Shown one piece after another: positions 1 to 5,269 of a stretch of DNA of 5,745 nt (positions within the stretch are counted from its first letter, which is position 1; each line of letters opens with the position of its first letter). The position numbers and the translations under genes are program-made. The DNA is taken from positions 1 to 5,745 of the forward strand of contig JASHUP010000144.1 in NCBI GenBank assembly GCA_030039915.1. Direction: 5' to 3'. Source of the DNA: Thermoplasmata archaeon. Its GTDB lineage: Archaea > Thermoplasmatota > Thermoplasmata > UBA184. The notes beneath the pieces were generated by a model, which was not told the origin of the DNA, made no database searches, and worked only from the letters and a program-made list of their open reading frames with translations.

Positions 1-771
1 GAGGGGAGTCGCGGCGGTGCGCTCCCGCTCATCGAGCGCGGCTGTCTCGAATCTCCGAAGGTCGACTACGTCGTGGGCCAACACGTCGACCCGGCGTTAC
101 CGCTCGGAACGATCGGCTGGCGGACCGGCCCGACGATGGCCGCGGCCGACCACTTTGTCATCACCGTCATCGGGAAAGGAGGCCACGCATCGACCCCTCA
201 ACAGGGGCCCGATGCGATTGTCATTGCGAGCGAGGTTGTGACGGGCCTTCAGACGCTCGTGAGCCGCGTCCGAGAACCGTTCGACCCGGTTGTGGTGAGC
301 GTCGGCTCGATCCACGGTGGAACCCGGAACAACATCCTCCCGAACGAGGTCGTGCTCGAAGGGACGGTGCGCACCCTCCGGCCCGCGACCCGAGACCTGA
401 TGGAGAACACGCTCAAACGACGGGTGCGCGCGATTGCCGCCGGACACGGAGCGCGAGTGCGAATACGCTACGTGCGGGGCTACCCGTCGCTCGTCAACAC
501 CCCCGGGCCGACCCGGGCGGTGGCCGCCGGTCTCGCCGCCGAGCTCGGGCACGCGAACGTCGTCGAGGTCGACCACCCCCTCATGGGCGCCGAGGATTTC
601 TCCCGGTATCTTGAGAAGGTTCCGGGGACGTTCCTCCGGCTGGGGGTCGGTATCGCCCATCGGCCCGCGAGCCTCCACAGCTCGACTTTTGCCCCGGACG
701 AGCGGGCCCTGGTGATCGGCGCGGCCGTGCTGGCCACCGCGGCGGAGACCCTGCAGAAGACCGCTCCATGA
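1..771 (+). CDS. M20-family metallo-amidohydrolase/carboxypeptidase, 5' end missing
   Basis: The reading frame is open from base 1, so the true start lies upstream; 256 residues are visible, against about 390-430 usual for the family. M20 enzymes (HipO/CPSA-like carboxypeptidases, N-acyl-amino-acid amidohydrolases) use two metal ions to hydrolyse amide bonds of N-acylated or peptidic amino acids, normally in the cytoplasm. Visible family marks, in order: RGGA (about residues 4-7), the metal-ligand His in GQHVDP (His28), GTIGWRTGP (36-44), GKGGHAS of the dimerisation lid (58-64), GGTRNNILPNE followed by EGTVRT, GAEDFSRY (196-203), and the C-terminal LHSSTFAPDE with a probable metal-ligand His226. 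The N-terminal half, which carries the first metal ligands (HxCGHDxH type), is off the window. The stop overlaps the next gene as ATGA, so the two are probably translated together. Family assignment is firm; the substrate cannot be read from sequence. Confidence 0.93.
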   Translation, partial: EGSRGGALPLIERGCLESPKVDYVVGQHVDPALPLGTIGWRTGPTMAAADHFVITVIGKGGHASTPQQGPDAIVIASEVVTGLQTLVSRVREPFDPVVVSVGSIHGGTRNNILPNEVVLEGTVRTLRPATRDLMENTLKRRVRAIAAGHGARVRIRYVRGYPSLVNTPGPTRAVAAGLAAELGHANVVEVDHPLMGAEDFSRYLEKVPGTFLRLGVGIAHRPASLHSSTFAPDERALVIGAAVLATAAETLQKTAP

Positions 772-2144
772 ACGTCGCGCACGTACGCGGTGACTTCCCC
801 GCCCTCCGGTCCCGAGCAGGTCGGCGCCCACCCGCGTATCTCGACTCGGCGTGCATGTCGCTCGTGCCCTCGGTCGTTCTCCGGGCGATGGAGGAATACT
901 ACTCCGACTTTCCCGGCTGCGCCGGCCGCAGCCTCCACCGATTCTCGGAAGAGGTGGCTCGCCGATTCGAGAACGCTCGTTCGGCGTTCGCTCGGTTCTT
1001 CGGCCGGTCCGACCCGAGCGGCGTGGTCTTCGTTCGGAACGCGACCGAAGCGATCAACCTCGTCGCCCAGGGCCTACCGTGGAACGCGGGGGATCGCGTC
1101 TTGGTCTCCGACCGGGAGCACAATTCGAACCTGGTGGTCTGGCAGCGGCTCGCCTCCGAGCGGGGGGTCCGACTCGAGACGCTCGAGCTCCCGGATGACG
1201 GTGGGTTCGATTCTGCGGCGTTCGAGGGCCACCTCGCCCACGGCGTCCGTCTCGTGAGTCTGTTCCACACCTCGAACCTCGACGGCCATACGCTTCCGTT
1301 GCGCGAGATCACCGAACGGGCACACGCCCACCGCGCGCTCGTCCTGTTCGACGGTTGCCAGGCCGCGCCCCACCAACGCGTCGACCTCGAGCGGAGCGGC
1401 GTCGACTTCTATGCGGTCTCGGCGCACAAAATGCTCGGGCCGACCGGGACCGGTGTACTCGCCGCCGCCCCGGAGGCGGTCTCCCGCCTCCGGCCGTTGC
1501 TGCTCGGCGGGGAGACCGTGGAGTGGTCCACGCTCGAAACGCACGCTCTTCGACCGCCTCCCTACCGGTTCGAGGCCGGCCTCCAGAACTACGCCGGCGT
1601 GATCGGGGCCCACGCCGGGCTCGACTACCTCGAACGCCTTGGGTTCGAAACCATCCAGGCTCAGCAGCTCGCCGTCAACGTCCGCGTGACTCGAGCGCTC
1701 GAGTCCGAGCCTCGCGTGCACGTCCTCGGACCAGCCGACCCTCGCGAGCGCTCGAGCATCTTCGCGTTCACGGTCGACGGAGTGGACCCGAACGACGTCG
1801 CGGTGTTCCTCGACGAGGGCCACGACGTGATGGTCCGCTCCGGGATGCACTGCGTCCACTCGTTCTATTCGCGCCGAGGGCTCCCCGGGAACGTCCGCGC
1901 GTCGTTCTACTTCTACAACGACCGCGAGGACGCGGACCGACTGGTCGAGGGGCTCACCGAGCTGCTCGAGAAGGTCCCCGGGCCGAGGGCTACCGGTACA
2001 TCGGAGGCGACGGCTGCGTCGACGTCTCCGTCCGGCCGCGTTCCGACGCGTGCTTCTGGATCGAGAGCAGCTGCTGCTCGATCCGCTCCGCCTCGGCGTA
2101 GAGCGGCACGGGGTCGAGCGGCGTCCTCAGCAAGATCCGGTTGA
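768..2144 (+). CDS. Class V aminotransferase, SufS/Csd-type cysteine desulfurase
   Basis: This is a PLP enzyme of 458 residues; SufS-type members take sulfur from cysteine as an enzyme persulfide for Fe-S clusters and thiolated cofactors. Visible marks: YLDSACMS near the N-terminus (24-31), NATEAINLVA (91-100), the PLP-stacking His in REHNSN (His118), HTSNLDG (167-173), the PLP-binding Asp in LFDGCQ (Asp195), the Schiff-base lysine in SAHKMLGPTGTG (Lys221), and the catalytic cysteine in RSGMHCVHSF (Cys362) followed by GNVRASFYFYN. The RxGxHC motif favours a group II desulfurase over other class V aminotransferases such as kynureninase or isopenicillin-N-epimerase homologues. The ATG overlaps the upstream amidohydrolase stop by 4 nt and has no clear ribosome-binding site, which suggests coupled translation. 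The recognisable domain ends near residue 403. The last ~55 residues are Ala/Arg/Ser-rich with no recognisable fold, and most are encoded antisense to the end of the convergent PAC2 gene. Confidence 0.9.
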   Translation: MNVAHVRGDFPALRSRAGRRPPAYLDSACMSLVPSVVLRAMEEYYSDFPGCAGRSLHRFSEEVARRFENARSAFARFFGRSDPSGVVFVRNATEAINLVAQGLPWNAGDRVLVSDREHNSNLVVWQRLASERGVRLETLELPDDGGFDSAAFEGHLAHGVRLVSLFHTSNLDGHTLPLREITERAHAHRALVLFDGCQAAPHQRVDLERSGVDFYAVSAHKMLGPTGTGVLAAAPEAVSRLRPLLLGGETVEWSTLETHALRPPPYRFEAGLQNYAGVIGAHAGLDYLERLGFETIQAQQLAVNVRVTRALESEPRVHVLGPADPRERSSIFAFTVDGVDPNDVAVFLDEGHDVMVRSGMHCVHSFYSRRGLPGNVRASFYFYNDREDADRLVEGLTELLEKVPGPRATGTSEATAASTSPSGRVPTRASGSRAAAARSAPPRRRAARGRAASSARSG

Positions 2145-2805
2145 TCGTCTCGATCACTTTTGCCGCCGCACGCGCGTCGGGATAGTCCGCCTGGGCTTCG
2201 GCGAGGAACGTGAGCACGTCGAATCCTCTGCGCCGCCCCTCGTTCAGCAGTACCCCGGCGATCCCGGTGATCACGCCTTCCGCGAACGGGATCATGTTCG
2301 GCTCGATGTAGAGCTCGCGCGCCTTGCGCGTGCTCGCGACGCCATACACCTTCACGTCGTTCAGTCGGGGCGAGCGACCGAGGGGGGCGGCGTGCGGTGC
2401 CGCCTCGACCACGAGGCCCTCCGGGGAGACGAGCAGGGAGCATCGCTGCTCTTGCACCCAATCCAGGATGGACGTCGCGAGGGGGTGGATGATCGTCGGC
2501 GCGGGGTGGAACTCCGAAACGAACGCGACGAGCTTGTCCGCCCCTCGTCCCGCTCGGTCGGCGGGCGGGCGACCGGCGTAGATCCGGACGGGATGCTGCG
2601 GGTTCCCGTTCCGAACCAGCGAGACCGTCGGAAAGGCCGGCGACTCGACGATCCCGATCTGCTCCATCTCGAGCGTGTCGATGAGATAGTTCGCCACGAT
2701 GGAGCTGACCAACCCCACCGAGGGAAAGCCGTCGATGACGATCGCGCCTTCGACGTCCACGCGTTTGATCTCGTAGATCCGGACCTGGTCCGGGGCCATC
2801 GGCAT
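1990..2805 (-). CDS. PAC2-family proteasome assembly chaperone homologue with C-terminal HbYX
   Basis: This 271-residue protein belongs to the PAC2 family (archaeal PbaA/PbaB; eukaryotic Pba1-Pba2 homologues). Members bind proteasome alpha-ring intermediates or the 20S particle in the cytoplasm. The N-terminal signature is clear: IVIDGFPSVGLVSSIVANYL (residues 22-41), then ESPAFPTVSLVRNGNP and the VRIYAG strand. A central EFHP..IIHPLATSILDW stretch and a C-terminal helical segment with EAERIEQQLLSIQ follow. The protein ends Pro-Pro-Met-Tyr-Arg, so the last three residues fit the hydrophobic-Tyr-any (HbYX) motif that inserts into alpha-ring pockets. I chose the ATG at 2805, 4 nt after the upstream stop. 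A TTG at 2838 would add 11 residues overlapping the upstream gene, and an ATG at 2799 is equally possible. It is probably co-transcribed with the small helical gene before it. Its 3' end overlaps the convergent desulfurase frame by 155 bp. Confidence 0.9.
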   Translation of the reverse strand: MPMAPDQVRIYEIKRVDVEGAIVIDGFPSVGLVSSIVANYLIDTLEMEQIGIVESPAFPTVSLVRNGNPQHPVRIYAGRPPADRAGRGADKLVAFVSEFHPAPTIIHPLATSILDWVQEQRCSLLVSPEGLVVEAAPHAAPLGRSPRLNDVKVYGVASTRKARELYIEPNMIPFAEGVITGIAGVLLNEGRRRGFDVLTFLAEAQADYPDARAAAKVIETINRILLRTPLDPVPLYAEAERIEQQLLSIQKHASERGRTETSTQPSPPMYR

Positions 2806-2809
2806 GGGG

Positions 2810-3169
2810 TTAGAGGGACCTCTCGACGATCTGGCCAAGTTCCTTCGAGATCACGTTGACGATCTCTCTCGTCATCGCGGCCCGCACATCCGGCGGGAGC
2901 GCGGAGAGACCCAAGCGCGCGGTCGCAGTGCCGACGCGCACGAGGGCGGCGTACTCGTTCGCCTTGGCCGCCAGGAGGTCCTTTACGGCGTCCTTGAGGT
3001 CCTGGGCCAGCTTTGGGTCGTCGTGGAGGGTCTTCTCGAGATGGCGTCGGATTTCGTCCTTGACGAGGTCGCGCGTCGCTTCGCGAACGAGCTCCTCGGG
3101 ACGCAGGAGGTCGCGCGTGCTCTTCACGAGCACGTCGATCGGTTCGCCGGAGGACGAGCCGTCGGCCAT
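2810..3169 (-). CDS. Small, largely helical protein of unknown function
   Basis: I do not recognise this 119-residue protein. It looks almost wholly alpha-helical and highly charged: a flexible Gly/Ser-rich N-terminus (MADGSSSGEP), then amphipathic segments such as PEELVREATRDLVKDEIRRH (24-43), a DDPKLAQDL turn, KDAVKDLLAAKANEYAALVR, and a C-terminal helix after a SALPPDVRAAM break. It has no signal peptide, membrane segment, Cys or His cluster. The frame stays open to about 3238, but the ATG at 3169 is preferred because a TATA-like element (GCTTATG on the minus strand, 3194-3200) lies about 28 nt upstream, as expected for a leaderless archaeal mRNA. The next upstream ATG lies inside that box. 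The gene is followed after 4 nt by the PAC2 gene, so the two are probably one transcript and may act on the same complex; that link is inference from position only. Confidence 0.72.
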   Translation of the reverse strand: MADGSSSGEPIDVLVKSTRDLLRPEELVREATRDLVKDEIRRHLEKTLHDDPKLAQDLKDAVKDLLAAKANEYAALVRVGTATARLGLSALPPDVRAAMTREIVNVISKELGQIVERSL

Positions 3170-3191
3170 CGGGCGGCGAAGCCGGGTCGGA

Positions 3192-3200
3192 GGCATAAGC
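3192..3200 (-). promoter_or_regulatory. TATA-like promoter element for the helical protein-PAC2 pair
   Basis: Read on the minus strand this is GCTTATGCC, preceded by an A-rich CCAAAC that could serve as a BRE. Its centre is about 28 nt upstream of the ATG at 3169, the normal archaeal TATA-to-initiation distance, so the transcript would begin at or very near the start codon. No Shine-Dalgarno sequence precedes that ATG, which agrees with leaderless initiation. The match is short and the assignment rests on spacing. Confidence 0.45.
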
Positions 3201-3283
3201 GTTTGGTCGCTCTCGGGCCCCCGCGATCGGTTCCGCACGAGGAGCGACGCGCTCGGGGAGCGGAGGGCCGGCTCCGGCGGAAG

Positions 3284-3290
3284 GGTTTAT
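3284..3290 (+). promoter_or_regulatory. TATA box of the tRNA-Ala gene
   Basis: GTTTAT sits in otherwise GC-rich DNA, preceded by a purine-rich GCGGAAGG (possible BRE). The centre is about 32 nt before the first base of the mature tRNA, so transcription would start a few bases upstream of 3319, leaving a short leader for RNase P. It is one of only three AT-rich boxes in the intergenic DNA, each correctly placed before a gene. Confidence 0.6.
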
Positions 3291-3318
3291 CCCGACCCGG
3301 ACCTCGCTCCGCCGGCGT

Positions 3319-3424
3319 GGGCCGGTAGATCAGCGGAAGATCGCTACCTTGGCAAGGTAGAGGTCGCGAGTTCAAAGGGGCGGGCCGAGCGCGTCGGTCC
3401 GACCGGAGATTCTCGCCCGGTCCA
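3319..3424 (+). tRNA. tRNA-Ala (anticodon GGC) interrupted by a T-loop intron
   Basis: A full cloverleaf can be folded once a 34-nt intron is removed, giving a 72-nt mature tRNA without encoded CCA. Acceptor stem GGGCCGG (3319-3325) pairs with CCGGTCC (3417-3423), with discriminator A at 3424. The third pair is G3-U70, the main identity element of alanine tRNAs. The D-stem is GATC/GATC (3328-3331, 3339-3342) around a loop containing G18-G19. The anticodon stem CTACC/GGTAG flanks TTGGCAA, so the anticodon GGC (3351-3353) reads Ala codon GCC, and the identity element and anticodon agree. The T-stem GCGAG (3366-3370) pairs with CTCGC (3412-3416), but the T-loop is split: TTCAAA (3371-3376) and T (3411) join to the normal TTCAAAT only after splicing. 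The position corresponds to 59/60. The gene has its own TATA box. Confidence 0.92.
3377..3410 (+). other. 34-nt archaeal tRNA intron at position 59/60 (bulge-helix-bulge)
   Basis: The insert folds so that every base is explained. An intron stem pairs 3378-3388 with 3394-3404 (10 pairs, one of them G-U, plus one G-A mismatch) around the loop GCGCG. The central helix pairs TTCA (3371-3374) with GGAG (3405-3408) as U-G, U-A, C-G and an A-G mismatch. Three-base bulges lie on opposite strands: AAG (3375-3377) and ATT (3409-3411). Cutting each bulge after its second base, as the archaeal splicing endonuclease does, removes exactly 3377-3410 and restores a standard T-loop. The outer helix is the T-stem. 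The non-Watson-Crick pairs make this a slightly relaxed BHB. Too short to encode a homing endonuclease. Confidence 0.85.
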
Positions 3425-3427
3425 CTG

Positions 3428-3443
3428 CCTATTCTCTCTCCTT
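3428..3443 (+). terminator. Pyrimidine-rich tract after the tRNA, possible terminator
   Basis: A 16-base tract of C and T with one A begins 4 bases after the tRNA 3' end. Archaeal RNA polymerase often terminates in T-rich stretches, and this is the most pyrimidine-biased stretch I see between the tRNA and the next promoter. It lacks a run of four or more T, so the call is weak. Confidence 0.25.
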
Positions 3444-3488
3444 GTCATCGGCAGGTGTCGAGCCTCAGCACCGACACGAAGCGCAGCG

Positions 3489-3496
3489 ATTTATAC
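3489..3496 (+). promoter_or_regulatory. TATA box of the mevalonate operon
   Basis: ATTTATAC is the best archaeal TATA match in the window. Its centre is about 26 nt before the GTG at 3519, which predicts a transcript beginning at the start codon (leaderless). It therefore also decides the start of the regulator gene, whose frame is otherwise open far upstream. The regulator, HMG-CoA synthase and thiolase genes probably share this promoter, since gaps within the set are 18 and 2 nt. Confidence 0.65.
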
Positions 3497-3518
3497 CGGG
3501 GCAAGGTTGGTCGGGGCC

Positions 3519-4196
3519 GTGGAGGTCGAGATCCGAGAGAAGATCGCCGGCGAGGTCGTCCTGTCGCCACATCCGGGCAGAACGCTCCGCAAGTGGCGGG
3601 AGGATTTCGGGGTCTCCCAGCGGGACCTTGCTCGGCGCTTGTCGACGGTACCCTCCGTCATCAGCGACTACGAATCGGAGCGACGGCTGAGCCCCGGGGC
3701 CGGATTCATCCGGCGGTACGTGGAAGCGCTGCTCGCGCTCGACACCGCGAACGGCGGCAAGGTCGGCGAGCGCCTCGGCGTCCGGCCACACTCGGAAGGG
3801 ATCCTCGGGATGCGCGAGTTCACGGTAGCGATCCCGCTCAAGACGCTCGGGGACCGGCTCGAGGCCCGACCGGTGAGCCGGGTCGACCTTCACCGGGACA
3901 TCCACGGGTTCACGGTCCTCGATGCTCCGCGCGCGATCCTCTCGATCGATGCCTCTCACTTCGTGGAGGTGTACGGCTGGACGACCCAGCGGGCGCTGAT
4001 CTTCTCCAACGTGAAGTACGGTCGATCGCCGATGGTCGCCATCCGGGCCCATCCGCTCAAGCCGGCGGCGGTCTTCTTCGCGAACCCCGGGCGGATCGAC
4101 CCCCTTGCGGTTCGACTCTCGGAAGTCGAGAACATCCCTCTCCTCACGACGGCGCTCGCTGCACCGGCGGTCCTGGAGCGCCTCGAGGAACTGTAG
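3519..4196 (+). CDS. XRE-type HTH regulator heading the mevalonate operon
   Basis: A 225-residue protein with an N-terminal cro/XRE helix-turn-helix (about residues 20-75: RTLRKWREDFGVSQRDLARR, then VPSVISDYESERRLSPGAGF) and a C-terminal domain (about 95-225) containing REFTVAIPLKTL, HGFTVLDAP, YGWTTQRALIFSNVKYGRSP and HPLKPAAVFF. The C-terminal half resembles the conserved part of the archaeal COG1709 predicted regulators, which in several archaea sit directly before HMG-CoA synthase; I state this from memory of the family. It could bind a metabolite or mediate oligomerisation, but its ligand is unknown. The GTG start is chosen because the TATA box at 3489-3496 lies about 26 nt upstream; a TTG at 3507 is a weaker alternative, and the open frame further upstream runs through the tRNA and is not coding. 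The HMG-CoA synthase gene starts 18 nt after the stop. A role in controlling isoprenoid-lipid synthesis is inferred from position. Confidence 0.85.
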   Translation: MEVEIREKIAGEVVLSPHPGRTLRKWREDFGVSQRDLARRLSTVPSVISDYESERRLSPGAGFIRRYVEALLALDTANGGKVGERLGVRPHSEGILGMREFTVAIPLKTLGDRLEARPVSRVDLHRDIHGFTVLDAPRAILSIDASHFVEVYGWTTQRALIFSNVKYGRSPMVAIRAHPLKPAAVFFANPGRIDPLAVRLSEVENIPLLTTALAAPAVLERLEEL

Positions 4197-4199
4197 AAC

Positions 4200-4207
4200 A
4201 GGAAGGT
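4200..4207 (+). promoter_or_regulatory. Ribosome-binding site of HMG-CoA synthase
   Basis: AGGAAGGT lies 7 nt before the ATG at 4215, inside the short gap after the regulator. It matches the purine-rich Shine-Dalgarno class and supports this start for an internal operon gene, in contrast to the leaderless first gene. Confidence 0.55.
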
Positions 4208-4214
4208 AGCATCG

Positions 4215-5267
4215 ATGGAAGCAGGCATCGTGAGTTACGGAGCGTACGTGCCCCGCTATCGGATCACGCCCACCGAGATCGGCCGAGTGTGGGGGGTCGA
4301 CGGGGAGGCGATGGGCCTCGGCTTGAACGTTCGACGAAAGAGCGTTCCCGCCCCGGACGAGGATACGATCACGATCTCGACCGAGGCGCTGCGCACCGCC
4401 CTCGTGCGGGGCGCGATCGACCCGCAGCAGATCGGCGCGCTCTACGTGGGTTCCGAGTCGCACCCGTACGCCGTCAAGCCGACGGCGACGGTGGTCGCTC
4501 AGGCGGTGGGCGCCACCCCGAACCTCACCGCGGCCGACTTCGAGTTCGCATGCAAGGCCGGCACGGCCGCGATCCAGACGTGTCTCGGCCTCGTGGGCTC
4601 CGGATTGATCCGCTACGGCGTAGCGATCGGGACGGACACCTCCCAAGGGGCGCCCGGGGACGCGCTCGAGTACTCGGCGAGCGCCGGTGGTGGAGCGTTC
4701 GTGATCGGGAGGGAGAATGTGATCTGTCGAGTCGAGCGAACGGTTTCCTACACGACCGACACGCCCGACTTCTGGCGCCGGGAGGGACAGCGGTATCCGA
4801 GCCACGGTGGGCGATTCACGGGCGAGCCCGCGTACTTCCGGCACGTCACCGAGTGCGCGCATCGGATCATGGAAGCCTCGGGGAGCACCCCGAAGGATTA
4901 CGCGCACGTCGTGTTTCACCAGCCCAACGGGAAGTTCCCGCAGCGGGTCGGGAAGCAGCTCGGATTCACGGACGCCCAGATGCGCTACGGGCTCGTCACC
5001 CCCTCGATCGGCAACACCTACTCGGCCGCCGCGCTCATCGGTCTCGCGAACGTGCTGGACCACGCGGGCCCTCGAGAGAGGATCCTGATGGTCGGCTACG
5101 GTTCCGGAGCCGGTTCGGACGCGTTCGAGCTCGAGACCACCGACGCGATCGCGACGTTCGAGAAGACGTACGGACACTCGGTCGAATACTTCCTGGACGG
5201 AGGGGTCGAGATGTCCTACGCGATGTATGCGAAGTTCCGTGGAAAGATCAACATGGGAGGTTCGTGA
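4215..5267 (+). CDS. Archaeal hydroxymethylglutaryl-CoA synthase
   Basis: This 350-residue enzyme condenses acetyl-CoA with acetoacetyl-CoA to HMG-CoA, the committed precursor of mevalonate and the isoprenoid membrane lipids of archaea; it is the equivalent of bacterial mvaS. The length is typical of the archaeal type. Catalytic marks are all present: the general acid/base Glu in [12 protein letters not shown] (Glu81), the acyl-accepting nucleophile in FEFACKAGT (Cys113), GTDTSQG (139-145), [13 protein letters not shown] (153-165), the active-site His in [18 protein letters not shown] (His235, with Lys240 and Lys247), SIGNTYSAA with Asn267, and the [11 protein letters not shown] loop (294-304). 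It starts at the first ATG after a good ribosome-binding site. In methanogens this enzyme forms a complex with acetoacetyl-CoA thiolase and a DUF35 protein, and the thiolase-like gene follows here after 2 nt. Nothing in it looks degraded. Confidence 0.97.
   Translation: MEAGIVSYGAYVPRYRITPTEIGRVWGVDGEAMGLGLNVRRKSVPAPDEDTITISTEALRTALVRGAIDPQQIGALYVGSESHPYAVKPTATVVAQAVGATPNLTAADFEFACKAGTAAIQTCLGLVGSGLIRYGVAIGTDTSQGAPGDALEYSASAGGGAFVIGRENVICRVERTVSYTTDTPDFWRREGQRYPSHGGRFTGEPAYFRHVTECAHRIMEASGSTPKDYAHVVFHQPNGKFPQRVGKQLGFTDAQMRYGLVTPSIGNTYSAAALIGLANVLDHAGPRERILMVGYGSGAGSDAFELETTDAIATFEKTYGHSVEYFLDGGVEMSYAMYAKFRGKINMGGS
5256..5261 (+). promoter_or_regulatory. Ribosome-binding site of the thiolase, inside the HMG-CoA synthase 3' end
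   Basis: GGAGGT lies 8 nt before the ATG at 5270 and encodes the last Gly-Gly codons of the upstream enzyme. It decides between the ATG at 5270 and an in-frame GTG at 5264 that overlaps the upstream stop: the GTG would be only 2 nt from the site, too close. Placing the site inside the upstream gene suggests coupled translation of the two enzymes at matched levels. Confidence 0.6.
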
Positions 5268-5269
5268 CG

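Noticed and set aside
1688..1705. Perfect 18-bp palindrome GACTCGAGCGCTCGAGTC, with a partial echo near 1745-1757
   Set aside because: It lies inside the desulfurase coding sequence and is explained by common GC-rich codons for Thr-Arg-Ala-Leu-Glu-Ser; no spacing, promoter or repeat context suggests an operator or site.
2050..2859. 269-codon + strand frame opposite the PAC2 gene
   Set aside because: It is a shadow of PAC2, whose family motifs are unmistakable on the minus strand.
3391..3406. Alternative hairpin CGGTC/GACCG near the end of the tRNA intron
   Set aside because: It would leave a loop of a single base and compete with the much longer intron stem 3378-3388/3394-3404.
3377..3410. 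Reading the tRNA interruption as a pseudogene or a trans-spliced/permuted tRNA
   Set aside because: Both halves are in normal order on the same strand, all arms pair, and the insert forms its own bulge-helix-bulge with cuts that restore the T-loop exactly, so a cis intron is the simpler explanation.
2856..3518. Upstream extension of the regulator frame by 221 codons
   Set aside because: The extension runs antisense to the helical gene and through the tRNA and its promoter; its composition is Arg/Ser-rich shadow, and the TATA box places the start at 3519.
3465..5177. Long open frame of 570 codons on the minus strand opposite the mevalonate genes
   Set aside because: It is Arg/Asp/Val-rich shadow sequence antisense to the well-supported regulator and HMG-CoA synthase; long antisense frames are expected in GC-rich DNA.
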